A stretch of 64,000 nucleotides of DNA from Bacillus sp. V2I10 (GCF_030817055.1 NZ_JAUSYV010000001.1:1512001-1576000), one strand, 5' to 3'; counted from the stretch's first letter, positions 41,570-50,980 are shown. The notes: generated by a model from the letters alone, not told the origin. Program-made: numbers and translations.

Positions 41570-43694
41570 TCAGAACCATTTAATACTTAGCCGATCACCA
41601 GGCAGCAATTCTTCATGAAATGCTGTTTCTTTTTCATTTTTTAACAGGAGGAATTTATTGCTTCCCTCTGATGGAATAGTCACGTCGACAGCAGTAAAAA
41701 CATCCTGAAAAATAAATGAACTTGCTTGCTGCTTCTTGATGGTTAGATGATCGCCATTATTAATTTTATCCTCTAAGGAAAGAAGCATTTCGTCCCTGTA
41801 AACTTCAGCCATCATCTTCTTAATCGTCAGCGGCTTCTGGTTATAGAGAACTGTCAGAGATTCATATGCTGTTATTTTAAGCTCGGCCAGCACTTGGCTT
41901 AGAGATGGCGATTCTGTTTTTACAGCTGTTATTTGATCCCATTCCTCAAATCGAGATGTTGGCATGGCAGGAACGTGATTGATCAGGATTTTTCCAGAGA
42001 ATGCATCAACCTTTGTCCTGCTGCCGTCCACTGAAAGATGAAATGGCGCAAAGGAGAATTCATCAGGCAAAATCTCTTTTACCTGATCAGGAAACGAATA
42101 AGTGATCGAATCTCTGTCAGCTATCAGATCCGTTAAAGAAGCAGGCTCTCCATTTAATGCAAGATTTGCCTCAACTTGAACCCGTTCCCCATTTAAAATG
42201 ACTTGTTTTGCTGGAACTACATCAATTAAATCAGAAATGGCGACATTGAGTGAACGGCCGTCTTTCCCTTTTTCAATTATGATTTCATCCCCATTTATGA
42301 TTTCCTCATCAACTGAACATACTCTTCCATTTTTAAAGAGCAAAGGTGCTTCGCCATAGGTGCCTGGTATTGTTATAGATTGTCCGTTTAATGCTGCAAT
42401 AAATGCGAGTCCTGGCTTTCCATAGTATTTATTCAGCTGTATTCCTGAAGAGAGCAGACTGTCTGAAACCGTCAGTTTTCTCATATGCAGCAGCCGGACT
42501 GAGCGTCCATTTACTTTGACGCTGACATACTGTATCGGATTTTGATTGGAAGAAATGGCGATTCCGATGGGGGTAACAAGTTCTGGACCTGTTTTCAGAT
42601 GTTCTGCAAACCTGAGCTGCTTGATGGCGTCAATTCCTCTTATCGCAACCCTGTTTAATGGCAGATTCAGTTTTTCGGCGATCAATTCTGGAAGCTTGGG
42701 TGTTAAGCTCCCTCCTCCAATCAGCATGACTGCTTTTGGAGAAGACTCCTGGTTTAAAGAATAAATTTCTTCCTTTATCGCATTTGCGAGTCTGTCAATG
42801 GCACTGTGAATCTGCGTAATAGCTTCTTCTTTTAAGACTTCATTTTCAAATCCTAAAATATCTTTAACAAGGATGCTCTCAGATATATTCAGCTCTCTTT
42901 TTGCCCATTCAGCATCGTGAAAATCCAATAGGAACTGATCAGAAATCGCTTCCGTTATTTCATCTCCAGCCATTGGGACCATTCCGTACGCCGTGACAGT
43001 TCCTTCATTTGTTATCGCGATATCAGATGTACCTGCCCCTATATCTACAAGAGCAACATTTAATCTTCTCATTGAGGAAGGAATTAAAACGTTTATTGCC
43101 GCAATGGGCTCCAGAGTCAATGCTTTCAATTCCAGGTTTGCTCTATTTAAGGCAGCAAGGAGAGACTCTACAACAACTTTAGGCAAAAAAGTCGCAATGA
43201 TTTCAACAGAGGCAACCTTGCCCTGCTGATCTACTAAACTGCCAATCTCCTGATAATCGAGTTTATAATGAATAACAGAGTAGCCGACACAATCATACTC
43301 CTGCGTGGCTTTTTCTTTTTGGGCAAGCTGTTTCTGAGCTTCTTGAACGGCCATCAGCTCGAGGTGAAAAACCGTTTCTGTCTGAATAATGGGTTTGCCC
43401 CCTATTTCGATCTGAGCTTCTGCCTGCCCGTACGGTTTTTAGAGCTCTGCCTGCTGCAGCCACGCAAACTTCGCGAAGGGGGCCATGCTTTTTTTCAAGC
43501 TCTTCCTTAACAGAGGCAATCACGTTCGAAACAGCGATGACATCATGAATCTGTCCATCAAGCATCGAGCGCTCTCCATGTTCCTGAATAACTGTGTCAA
43601 TGACTTCATAGGTGCCGCCTTTTTCGGATAATAATAAACCAACTACTGAGCGGGTGCCAATATCCAATGCAAATGTATAAGTCTCTTTTCTCAA
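41570..43694 (-). pseudogene. FtsA/PilM-like actin-fold protein, frameshifted by a GGCA duplication
   Basis: Two overlapping frames make one protein of about 706 residues. The first (TTG 43694, AAGAGGTG upstream) has the phosphate-1 motif ALDIGTRSVVGLLLSEK. It continues AAAGRALKTVRA, then loses frame at TGCCTGCC (43421-43428, GGCAGGCA on the coding strand). Removing one GGCA continues as EAQIEIGGKPIIQTETVFHLELMAVQEAQ... in the second frame, with phosphate-2 VALVDIGAGTSDIAI and the adenosine motif VMLIGGGSLTPKLPEL. About 300 residues of an extra C-terminal beta-rich region follow. In intact form it would resemble FtsA-like division or PilM proteins. Duplication error versus true pseudogene is open. 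Confidence 0.85.
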
Positions 43695-43809
43695 AATGAG
43701 CACCTCTTTTATTAAACTATAAAACTCAAAAAACAAGATAAATCAGCATTGTGATCACTCAAAAAAACGCTTTATCACTTAAAAGCGTTTAAATGTTAAA
43801 GAAAAATGC

Positions 43810-43838
43810 GTGACAACACGAAGGATTTTGTATATAAT
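43810..43838 (+). promoter_or_regulatory. Predicted sigma-A promoter of aroA
   Basis: GTGACA (43810-43815) and TATAAT (43833-43838) are 17 bases apart. The leader to the aroA start would be about 160 bases, long enough for leader-based control. Confidence 0.7.
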
Positions 43839-43854
43839 TATCACTAATTACTAA

Positions 43855-43882
43855 AGAAAATGTATCATATTTTCTTTTTTTA
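43855..43882 (+). terminator. AT-rich terminator-like hairpin in the aroA leader
   Basis: AGAAAAT (43855-43861) and ATTTTCT (43869-43875) pair around GTATCAT-type loop and are followed by TTTTTT. The stem is AU-rich and weak. A second small hairpin AGCCG/CGGCT lies near 43945. Confidence 0.35.
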
Positions 43883-44005
43883 AGAAAGCTGGTGCAGCTT
43901 TGCATCACGCTAAACCACTAGTTTTGAAGGGATGCATGTACAAGCCGGATTTCGGCTTTTCATATGATTTTCTTCAATTTTAAAAAACGCGAAAGGATGA
44001 GAGAG

Positions 44006-45082
44006 ATGAGTAACGCCGAGTTAGAAGCATTGCGAGTGAGAGCAGAAGAGATTAATCTGCAGATTTTACAGCTGATTAATGAGCGAGGAAAGCTAGTACA
44101 GGATATAGGTAAAGCCAAGGAAGCGCAGGGCGTTAATCGATATGATCCCGTCCGTGAGCGAAGAATGCTTAATAAAATTAAAGAGAACAATGATGGGCCT
44201 TTCGAAGACTCCACATTGCAGCATATTTTTAAAGAGATCTTTAAAGCTAGCTTGGAGCTGCAGGAAGACGATCACCGCAAAGCGCTTCTTGTATCACGCA
44301 AAAAGAAGCCTGAAGATACAATTGTTGATGTTAAAGGAGTCAAAATTGGCGACGGCAGCCAAGTATTGATTGTTGGGCCTTGTGCAGTTGAAAGCTACGA
44401 GCAGGTAGCTGCTGTTGCAGAAGAGGCTAAAAAACAGGGAATCCGCTTATTGCGCGGCGGAGCATTCAAGCCACGCACAAGCCCTTATGATTTCCAGGGT
44501 CTTGGTCTTGAAGGCTTAAAAATCTTAAAACGTGTTGCAGATGAATATGATATGGCTGTTATCAGTGAAATTGTCAATCCTGCGGACATCGAAACGGCCA
44601 TTCAATACATTGATGTTATCCAAATCGGAGCGCGCAACATGCAAAACTTCGAATTATTAAAAGCTGCCGGTGCGGTTAAAAAGCCTGTTTTATTAAAACG
44701 AGGCCTTGCTGCTACACTTGATGAGTTTGTAAATGCAGCTGAGTATATTATTTCACAAGGAAACGATCAAATCATTCTTTGTGAACGCGGTATACGCACA
44801 TACGAAACAGCCACTCGAAATACACTTGATATTTCAGCTGTGCCGATTCTAAAACAAGAAACACATTTGCCGGTAATGGTTGATGTTACACATTCAACTG
44901 GCCGCCGCGACTTGCTTATTCCTTGTGCTAAAGCAGCGCTTGCGATTGGTTCAGACGGCGTAATGGCTGAGGTTCATCCGGATCCTGCAGTCGCGCTTTC
45001 TGATTCAGCTCAGCAAATGGATTTCGATCAGTTCGCAGAGTTCATGAATGAAATTAGACCATTAACAAAAGTAAAAGCATAA
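44006..45082 (+). CDS. aroA: Bifunctional chorismate mutase / DAHP synthase
   Basis: The 358-residue enzyme has an N-terminal AroQ chorismate mutase domain (LEALRVRAEEINLQILQLINERGKLVQDIGKAK, about residues 1-95) fused to a type I DAHP synthase barrel (AroG-like, motifs IVGPCAVESYEQV, RGGAFKPRTSPY, QIGARNMQNF and VMVDVTHSTGRRDL). It catalyses the first shikimate step and is feedback-inhibited through the mutase domain in B. subtilis. ATG 44006 (AAAGGATGAGAGAG) gives the B. subtilis length; the frame upstream from 43964 is unsupported. It precedes ccpA as in B. subtilis but ends at its own strong terminator. Confidence 0.97.
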   Translation: MSNAELEALRVRAEEINLQILQLINERGKLVQDIGKAKEAQGVNRYDPVRERRMLNKIKENNDGPFEDSTLQHIFKEIFKASLELQEDDHRKALLVSRKKKPEDTIVDVKGVKIGDGSQVLIVGPCAVESYEQVAAVAEEAKKQGIRLLRGGAFKPRTSPYDFQGLGLEGLKILKRVADEYDMAVISEIVNPADIETAIQYIDVIQIGARNMQNFELLKAAGAVKKPVLLKRGLAATLDEFVNAAEYIISQGNDQIILCERGIRTYETATRNTLDISAVPILKQETHLPVMVDVTHSTGRRDLLIPCAKAALAIGSDGVMAEVHPDPAVALSDSAQQMDFDQFAEFMNEIRPLTKVKA

Positions 45083-45100
45083 CAAAACAAAACAAAACTC

Positions 45101-45157
45101 AGGGTGACTCGAGAGTAGAATGTGTGAAACATTCTATCTCGCGAGTCACCCTTTTTG
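45101..45157 (+). terminator. Large Rho-independent terminator after aroA
   Basis: AGGGTGACTCG pairs with CGAGTCACCCT and the inner arms AGTAGAATGT and ACATTCTATCT extend the stem; TTTTT follows. It is preceded by tandem AACAAAACAAAAC. About 310 bases separate aroA from ccpA. Confidence 0.93.
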
Positions 45158-45274
45158 ATATTGACTTGCACTTTTCCTGTATTTTCTTTAAGATTAAAAA
45201 CAGTGAAATTTATCATAAAGTTTGCTCAATCTTGAACAAAATAGATCTTCTTAGATAAAAACACTGTAAATAGA

Positions 45275-45303
45275 TTGCTTACGTTTTCATAGTATCGTAT
45301 CAT
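45275..45303 (+). promoter_or_regulatory. Predicted sigma-A promoter of ccpA
   Basis: TTGCTT (45275-45280) and TATCAT (45298-45303) are 17 bases apart, about 90 bases before the ccpA start. Confidence 0.6.
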
Positions 45304-45396
45304 TATGTACATAAATCGTCATTATGGTGACATTTTACTTTAAAAATTGTAAATGCTAACTATACATAGATAAGGAACCAGAAGGAGTGTAAGAAA

Positions 45397-46401
45397 ATGA
45401 ATAATATTACAATTTACGATGTAGCCCGCGAAGCAAATGTTTCAATGGCTACTGTTTCCCGGGTTGTAAACGGCAATCCGAATGTAAAACCAACAACACG
45501 CAAGAAAGTATCAGAAGCAATTGATCGTCTAGGCTATCGCCCAAATGCTGTTGCACGTGGACTTGCAAGCAAAAAGACGACAACAGTAGGCGTTATTATT
45601 CCTGATATTTCAAGCACTTTCTATGCTGAGCTGGCACGCGGTATTGAAGATATTGCGACAATGTACAAGTACAACATTATTTTGAGTAACTCTGATCAAA
45701 ACCGTGATAAAGAATTACACTTGCTTAATACAATGCTTGGCAAACAAGTAGATGGCATTGTTTTCATGGGCGGGAATATTACGGATGAGCATGTAGAAGA
45801 ATTTAAACGTTCTCCTGTACCGATTGTGCTTGCTGCTTCAATTGATGTGAATGAGGTAACACCATCAGTTAACATTAATTATGAACAGGCAACATTTGAT
45901 GCTGTTTCCATGCTGATTGAAAAAGGGCATAAACGCATTGGCTATGTGACTGGTCCAATGGAAGAGCCAATTAATAAACAGATGAAAATGAACGGATACC
46001 GCCGTGCACTGACTGAAGCAGGAATTACCGTTGATGAAGATTTAATTACGGAAGGTGACTACACCTATGATTCAGGTCTAGAAGCATTCGAAAAAATTAA
46101 CGAATTATCGGATAAGCCTACAGCTATTTTTGCAGGCACAGATGAAATGGCATTAGGAGTCGTTCATGCAGCGCAGGATAATGGCTATGTTATTCCGAAC
46201 GATATTGAAATCATCGGGTTTGATAATACGAAATTAGCAACTATGGTTCGTCCTCAATTAACAACAGTTGTCCAGCCGACATATGATATCGGTGCTGTAG
46301 CGATGCGCCTTCTGACTAAACTGATGAACAAAGAAGAAGTTGAAAATCATATTGTTGAGCTTCCGCATCGAATTGAAATCAGACAATCAACTAGAGCTTA
46401 A
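45397..46401 (+). CDS. ccpA: Catabolite control protein A
   Basis: The 334-residue LacI/GalR regulator has the exact B. subtilis length. The HTH is ITIYDVAREANVSMATVSRVVNGNPNVK (residues 4-31), followed by the hinge helix NAVARGLASKKT and the periplasmic-binding-like core (VGVIIPDISSTFYAELARGIED, GFDNTKLATMVRPQLTTVVQP). CcpA binds cre sites as a complex with HPr-Ser-P and controls carbon catabolism, including the acu/acs genes next door. AGAAGGAGTGTAAG precedes the ATG. A terminator follows. Confidence 0.97.
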   Translation: MNNITIYDVAREANVSMATVSRVVNGNPNVKPTTRKKVSEAIDRLGYRPNAVARGLASKKTTTVGVIIPDISSTFYAELARGIEDIATMYKYNIILSNSDQNRDKELHLLNTMLGKQVDGIVFMGGNITDEHVEEFKRSPVPIVLAASIDVNEVTPSVNINYEQATFDAVSMLIEKGHKRIGYVTGPMEEPINKQMKMNGYRRALTEAGITVDEDLITEGDYTYDSGLEAFEKINELSDKPTAIFAGTDEMALGVVHAAQDNGYVIPNDIEIIGFDNTKLATMVRPQLTTVVQPTYDIGAVAMRLLTKLMNKEEVENHIVELPHRIEIRQSTRA

Positions 46402-46406
46402 TATTG

Positions 46407-46443
46407 AAGAGCATTGGCTGTTATAGCTGATGCTCTTTTTGTT
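46407..46443 (+). terminator. Rho-independent terminator after ccpA
   Basis: AAGAGCATTGGCT and AGCTGATGCTCTT pair (one mismatch) and are followed by TTTTG. Confidence 0.88.
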
Positions 46444-46485
46444 TTCTTTAATATTGAAAAAAGATGAAATAAGATGTTAGCCTTA

Positions 46486-46524
46486 CTAAAAAGTAAAAGC
46501 ATGGATCTGTTTGGTCCATGCTTT
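46486..46524 (-). terminator. Rho-independent terminator of the acuABC operon
   Basis: AAAGCATGGA (46496-46505) and TCCATGCTTT (46515-46524) pair perfectly. Read on the minus strand, TTTTACTTTTTAG follows. Confidence 0.78.
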
Positions 46525-46595
46525 CAAGTTTTGTTTTTGGAAATGATAAAAATTTATAGGCTGTGGATTGTGAAATAAACATATTGCGCCTTTGT

Positions 46596-47771
46596 TCATG
46601 AAAGTGTCTTTCTGTCTTTTCCATGATTTTGACGGAGTGGAAATAGAGCTTTCTCCACAGTTTGTGCGTTTTTCTCTTCTATTTCAAGCTTTCTTGGAAT
46701 GGCTTTATATTGATCCTTGCTGTCTTCCCATATAGAGGGAAGGGTAACGGGTGCTTCTGGCTGCCAGCGTTTGATCCATTCCTTTGGAAGAGGGCCGTTT
46801 ACAGTCTGCTGTTTCATCTGCAGCCAGATCATGGCCCAAGCCCGGGGGACGACTCTCCAGATATCATAGCCTCCGCCTCCAACCGCAATCCATTTCCCGC
46901 CGCAGTATTGATCCGCAATTTCCTGAGCTATTTTTGGTATTTCCTTGAAAATGGCAGTTGTTGTTGCAAAATGGGTTAAAGGATCGTAGAAATGCGCATC
47001 TGCTCCATTCTGTGTAAGAATGACATCAGGCTTGAAGAAAGCGGCAATTTCTCTTATAGATTGTCTGTAGGCATCGATCCATGATTCATCTTCTGTAAAT
47101 GCATCCAGCGGAATGTTAAAAGAGTAGCCATAGCCCTGTCCTGCACCCCGTTCGGTAACATTGCCTGTCCCAGGAAATAAATAGCGGCCCGTTTCATGAA
47201 TGGATAATGTGCAGACACTTGGATCATCATAAAACGTCCATTGCACCCCATCTCCATGATGAGCATCTGTATCAATGTATAAAACTTTTGCGTGATATTT
47301 TTCCTGTATATATTTGATCGCGACGGAACTGTCATTGTAAATGCAGAAGCCTGAAGCTTTTCCGCGGAAGCCGTGATGCAGGCCGCCTCCGAGGTTCAGA
47401 GCCCGTTTAGCTTTGCCTTCCATTACGTGTTCAACAGCGGTCAAAGTACCTCCGACGAGCAGCGCGCTTGCTTCGTGCATGTTCTTGAAAATAGGTGTAT
47501 CCTCAGTCCCGATTCCATAATTAAGCGCTTCTTTTGGATCTAATTCTCCCGAACCTGCTTTTTTGACAGCATCAATGTACTTTTGATCGTGAACAAGAGC
47601 GAGTTCTTCATCCGTCGCTATTCTTGGTGCTGCCAGCTCATCATCTGACAATGCATTCATCTTATTCAGAAGGTCATATGTTAATTCCACCCGCAGCTGA
47701 TTGAACGGGTGATCCTGGCTGAATTTATATTGCTGAAAAAGAGGAGAATAGATGAAAATATTTTCTTTCAT
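46596..47771 (-). CDS. acuC: Acetoin utilization deacetylase AcuC
   Basis: The 391-residue class I histone deacetylase-family enzyme has NLGGGLHHGFRGKASGFCIYNDSSVAI, the zinc and charge-relay motif LYIDTDAHHGDGVQWTF and VILTQNGADAHFYDPL. In B. subtilis AcuC removes the acetyl group that AcuA places on acetyl-CoA synthetase, keeping AcsA active. Its ATG overlaps the acuB stop (ATGA), so it is translationally coupled as the last gene of acuABC. The motP-motS genes that separate acuC from ccpA in B. subtilis are absent. Confidence 0.95.
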   Translation of the reverse strand: MKENIFIYSPLFQQYKFSQDHPFNQLRVELTYDLLNKMNALSDDELAAPRIATDEELALVHDQKYIDAVKKAGSGELDPKEALNYGIGTEDTPIFKNMHEASALLVGGTLTAVEHVMEGKAKRALNLGGGLHHGFRGKASGFCIYNDSSVAIKYIQEKYHAKVLYIDTDAHHGDGVQWTFYDDPSVCTLSIHETGRYLFPGTGNVTERGAGQGYGYSFNIPLDAFTEDESWIDAYRQSIREIAAFFKPDVILTQNGADAHFYDPLTHFATTTAIFKEIPKIAQEIADQYCGGKWIAVGGGGYDIWRVVPRAWAMIWLQMKQQTVNGPLPKEWIKRWQPEAPVTLPSIWEDSKDQYKAIPRKLEIEEKNAQTVEKALFPLRQNHGKDRKTLS

Positions 47772-48412
47772 GATGAAATCCCCGGGATGTTAGGCCATAA
47801 TACGGTATATCCTTCTTTATCAAGCTCCTCAATCAATGCCATGGGATTCATGGTCTGCACTCTGAATACAAGAACTTTGAACCGTTCGTCTTTGTCAGGA
47901 TAAACAAGAACACTGGCAATGTTTACTTTGCTTTTTCTGAAAACATCAGACACCTCAGAAAGCATGCCCGCCACGTTTGGAACCTTTACCTCGATTTGGG
48001 AGCCGGGCTGATTGGCCCCTGTCAGCTGAACAAAGGTATGCAGCAAATCAGTTTCTGTTACAATCCCTACTAATTTTCCATGCTTAATAATAGGCAGACA
48101 TCCAATTTTGTGCTCATAAAAAATAGAGGAAATCTCCTCGACAAAATCAAGAGGATGGCCTGTAATGGCATCTGTTTTCATGATTGATTTTAAAGGTGTA
48201 TTCAAGGCTTCTTTATTTTCACTCAGCTGAAAGATGGAAGGACTAGCATCTTTAATGTCCCGGTCGGAGACAATCCCGGCAAGGAGGTCATTTTCAGCTA
48301 CAATCGGGATATGGCGAATCCGGTGTTCAGCCATTTTTTTAATTGCTTCTGCAATTGTTGCATCAGGTGTGAGTGTCACAATATCTTTCTTCATGATTTG
48401 TTCAACTATCAT
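47768..48412 (-). CDS. acuB: Acetoin utilization protein AcuB (CBS-ACT)
   Basis: The 214-residue protein has two CBS domains (MKKDIVTLTPDATIAEAIKKMAEHRIRHIPIV and MKTDAITGHPLDFVEEISSIFYEHKIGCLPII) followed by an ACT-like domain (about residues 140-205, SQIEVKVPNVAGMLSEVSDVFRKSKVNI). CBS pairs usually bind adenine nucleotides, so it may sense energy state for the acetyl-CoA synthetase cycle; the role in B. subtilis is not established. AAAGGGGTTATAAGT precedes the ATG. Confidence 0.93.
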   Translation of the reverse strand: MIVEQIMKKDIVTLTPDATIAEAIKKMAEHRIRHIPIVAENDLLAGIVSDRDIKDASPSIFQLSENKEALNTPLKSIMKTDAITGHPLDFVEEISSIFYEHKIGCLPIIKHGKLVGIVTETDLLHTFVQLTGANQPGSQIEVKVPNVAGMLSEVSDVFRKSKVNIASVLVYPDKDERFKVLVFRVQTMNPMALIEELDKEGYTVLWPNIPGISS

Positions 48413-48452
48413 ACTTATAACCCCTTTGTTTTAAAGCGTGAACGAAAGAAGA

Positions 48453-49085
48453 TCAGTACATAAACCGGTTTTTAAATCTGAGCTGATCGAACTGCTGAAT
48501 TGAATCCTGATCCACTCTTTTTCCGATTTTAGCCATCAGGCAATTTGCTGGGTGGGAGCTGATTTCGGGCTCATCTGTTGCATACCACTCCAAGCCGCCG
48601 GCATTCATCATTTTCTCCATCACTTTCCGGTATTCCCACACATTAAGGCCTGTACCTTTTAAATCCCAGTGCCAATAGTACTCTGTCGTAATGGTAATAT
48701 AATCTTCCATTGCATCATCCATCATGGAAACCCTCAGGAGATTTTTTCCGACAGAATAGCCCCGGTATTCAGGAATCACCTCGATTGCGCCAAGTTCAAT
48801 CAGGTTTTTCATCTTGCCTTCTGACCATCTTTCCAGTGGATCTGGATATAAATATGTAACATACCCGACTATGGTATGGCGATTTCTGGCTATAATAATT
48901 CGTCCTTCTGGCAGAGCAGCTATCTCAATTAAAGCTTTGTGCTGCTGCTCAGGCTGTCTGAAAGCTACCAGATCATGATGAAATTCAAGACCTGCCAGTT
49001 TCTCGGCTTTTATGGGACCTTCTATAATAAGCGGCCCATAAGGAGTTTTAATCTCTTTTGCGTTATAAGTTTTAGGATGTTCCAT
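48453..49085 (-). CDS. acuA: Protein acetyltransferase AcuA (GNAT)
   Basis: The 210-residue GNAT acetyltransferase has the acetyl-CoA-binding region AIEVIPEYRGYSVGKNLLRVSMMDDAM. In B. subtilis AcuA acetylates the active-site lysine of AcsA and switches it off. It begins the acuABC operon at 49085, GAAGGCGGTGAATGA upstream, and is transcribed away from acsA, so writer, eraser and target lie together. Confidence 0.94.
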   Translation of the reverse strand: MEHPKTYNAKEIKTPYGPLIIEGPIKAEKLAGLEFHHDLVAFRQPEQQHKALIEIAALPEGRIIIARNRHTIVGYVTYLYPDPLERWSEGKMKNLIELGAIEVIPEYRGYSVGKNLLRVSMMDDAMEDYITITTEYYWHWDLKGTGLNVWEYRKVMEKMMNAGGLEWYATDEPEISSHPANCLMAKIGKRVDQDSIQQFDQLRFKNRFMY

Positions 49086-49122
49086 TCATTCACCGCCTTC
49101 TATTGATGCTGGACATAAATCT

Positions 49123-49158
49123 ATTATACTAGAAAATACAATAAATGAAGCGGTTACA
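49123..49158 (-). promoter_or_regulatory. acuA promoter with cre-like site
   Basis: Reading on the minus strand, TATAAT corresponds to plus-strand ATTATA at 49123-49128; the -35 is poor (CTTCAT, plus-strand 49145-49150). Over it lies AATGAAGCGGTTACA (49144-49158), which matches the cre consensus WTGNAARCGNWWWCA at 13 of 15 positions, missing the leading TG. CcpA could repress acuA here; the mismatches leave this uncertain. Confidence 0.5.
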
Positions 49159-49184
49159 TTAAAAAACTGTGATTTTTTTAAAAA

Positions 49185-49213
49185 TTGAGAAAAGATAGAA
49201 TCTGTTCTATAAT
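49185..49213 (+). promoter_or_regulatory. acsA promoter
   Basis: TTGAGA (49185-49190), 17 bases and TATAAT (49208-49213), 35 bases before the acsA start. The cre-like site of the divergent acuA promoter lies about 27 bases upstream of the -35. Confidence 0.75.
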
Positions 49214-49248
49214 AGAGAATGTATATACTGAATAAGGGGGAGTTAAGG

Positions 49249-50967
49249 ATGAGGTTGGAAGCGCTGCCAGCAGCAAAGGGGAACCACAATCTAGAAGACT
49301 ATGCTAAAGCCTACGAAAATTTTGATTGGGCAGAAGCAGAAAAGCATTTATCGTGGTCTGAAACAGGAAGAATTAATGCTGCATACGAAGCAATTGACAA
49401 ACATGCAGAATCATTCCGGAAAAACAAGGTAGCCTTATATTACCGTGACCCTGAAAGAGAAGAAAAGTATACGTTTAAAGAGATGAAGGATCACTCAAAT
49501 AAAGCAGGAAACATTCTTCGTCAATGTGCAGACGTAGAAAAAGGCGACCGTGTATTCGTCTTTATGCCAAGAACTCCAGAATTGTATTTTACGGTGCTTG
49601 GAGCAATTAAGCTGGGTGCCATTGTCGGTCCTTTATTTGAGGCGTTTATGGAGGGAGCAGTGAGTGACCGCCTGAAGGACAGCGAGGCGAAAGTCATTGT
49701 CACAACACCAGAGCTTCTTGAAAGAGTTCCATTTAATGATCTGCCTGCTCTAAAGCATGTTGTTCTCGTAGGGGACAATGTTCATGAAGATGGTCCATAC
49801 ATAGATTTCTTAACAAGAATGAAGACAGCAAGCAAAAAGCTTGAAATAGAATGGGTAGAAAAAACAGATGGCCTGCTGCTGCATTATACATCCGGTTCCA
49901 CAGGCAAGCCGAAAGGTGTTCTGCATGTTCATCAGGCAATGATCCAGCATTATCAGACCGGCAGCTGGGTTCTTGATTTAAAAGAAGATGATGTTTATTG
50001 GTGTACAGCTGATCCAGGCTGGGTTACAGGGACCGTTTACGGCATCTTTGGACCTTGGCTGCACGGAGCGTCAAACGTCATCGTAGGGGGCAGATTTAAG
50101 CCTGAACAATGGTATGAAACGATCCAGAATTACGGAGTAACGGTATGGTACAGTGCACCAACGGCATTCCGCATGCTTATGGGTGCGGGGGATGAGCTGG
50201 TGAAACAGTTTGACCTTAGTTCATTGAGACACATCTTGAGCGTTGGTGAACCATTAAACCCTGAAGTTGTCAGATGGGGGATGAAAGTCTTTGCCAATCG
50301 TATTCATGATACATGGTGGATGACAGAAACGGGTGCACAGGTAATCTGCAACTATCCATCTATGGAAATCAAGCCGGGGTCTATGGGGAAACCAATTCCA
50401 GGCGTTCAGGCTGCGATTGTTGATGACCAGGGCAATGAAGTTCCGCCATACCGCATGGGGAATCTGGCCATTAAAAAAGGCTGGCCTTCCATGATGCATA
50501 CAATCTGGAACAACAAAGAAAAGTACGAGTCTTATTTTATGCCTGGGGACTGGTATGTTTCGGGTGACTCAGCGTACAAGGATGAAGACGGCTACTTCTG
50601 GTTCCAGGGAAGAATTGATGATGTAATCATGACATCAGGCGAGCGCGTCGGCCCATTTGAGGTCGAAAGCAAGCTTGTTGAACATCCTGCCATTGCCGAA
50701 GCTGGTGTAATCGGTAAGCCGGATCCAGTCCGCGGGGAAATTATAAAAGCATTTGTTGCTCTTCGGGATGGGTACGAAGCAACAGATGACCTCAAAGAGG
50801 AAATTCGCAGCTTTGTTAAAAAGGGACTTGCTGCTCACGCTGCTCCGCGTGAAATTGAATTCCGAGATAAACTGCCAAAAACTCGAAGCGGAAAAATTAT
50901 GCGCCGCGTCTTAAAAGCATGGGAGCTCGACTTGCCGACTGGCGATTTGTCGACAATGGAAGATTAA
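49249..50967 (+). CDS. acsA: Acetyl-CoA synthetase
   Basis: The 572-residue enzyme activates acetate to acetyl-CoA through acetyl-AMP. The AMP-binding P-loop LLHYTSGSTGKPKGV, HDTWWMTETG and DDVIMTSGERVGPFEVES are present. The C-terminal LPKTRSGKIMRR carries the catalytic lysine that AcuA acetylates and AcuC (or SrtN) deacetylates. ATG 49249 (GGGGGAG upstream) gives exactly the B. subtilis AcsA length; the frame extending to 49219 is unsupported. It is divergent from acuABC with an intervening promoter region, as in B. subtilis. Confidence 0.97.
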   Translation: MRLEALPAAKGNHNLEDYAKAYENFDWAEAEKHLSWSETGRINAAYEAIDKHAESFRKNKVALYYRDPEREEKYTFKEMKDHSNKAGNILRQCADVEKGDRVFVFMPRTPELYFTVLGAIKLGAIVGPLFEAFMEGAVSDRLKDSEAKVIVTTPELLERVPFNDLPALKHVVLVGDNVHEDGPYIDFLTRMKTASKKLEIEWVEKTDGLLLHYTSGSTGKPKGVLHVHQAMIQHYQTGSWVLDLKEDDVYWCTADPGWVTGTVYGIFGPWLHGASNVIVGGRFKPEQWYETIQNYGVTVWYSAPTAFRMLMGAGDELVKQFDLSSLRHILSVGEPLNPEVVRWGMKVFANRIHDTWWMTETGAQVICNYPSMEIKPGSMGKPIPGVQAAIVDDQGNEVPPYRMGNLAIKKGWPSMMHTIWNNKEKYESYFMPGDWYVSGDSAYKDEDGYFWFQGRIDDVIMTSGERVGPFEVESKLVEHPAIAEAGVIGKPDPVRGEIIKAFVALRDGYEATDDLKEEIRSFVKKGLAAHAAPREIEFRDKLPKTRSGKIMRRVLKAWELDLPTGDLSTMED

Positions 50968-50980
50968 TAGTTAGAATCTA

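Noticed and set aside
42546..42764. Antisense ORFs inside the FtsA-like gene and other long reverse frames (for example 43268-43510, 34071-34433)
   Set aside because: These are shadows of coding genes: no ribosome sites, odd composition and full overlap with a better-supported gene.
41570..43736. Two separate FtsA-like genes
   Set aside because: The frames are complementary halves of a single actin-fold domain; a GGCA duplication joins them. The second frame's first ATG has no ribosome site.
49144..49158. A confident cre site
   Set aside because: Two of the most conserved bases (TG) are missing; kept only as a cre-like candidate.
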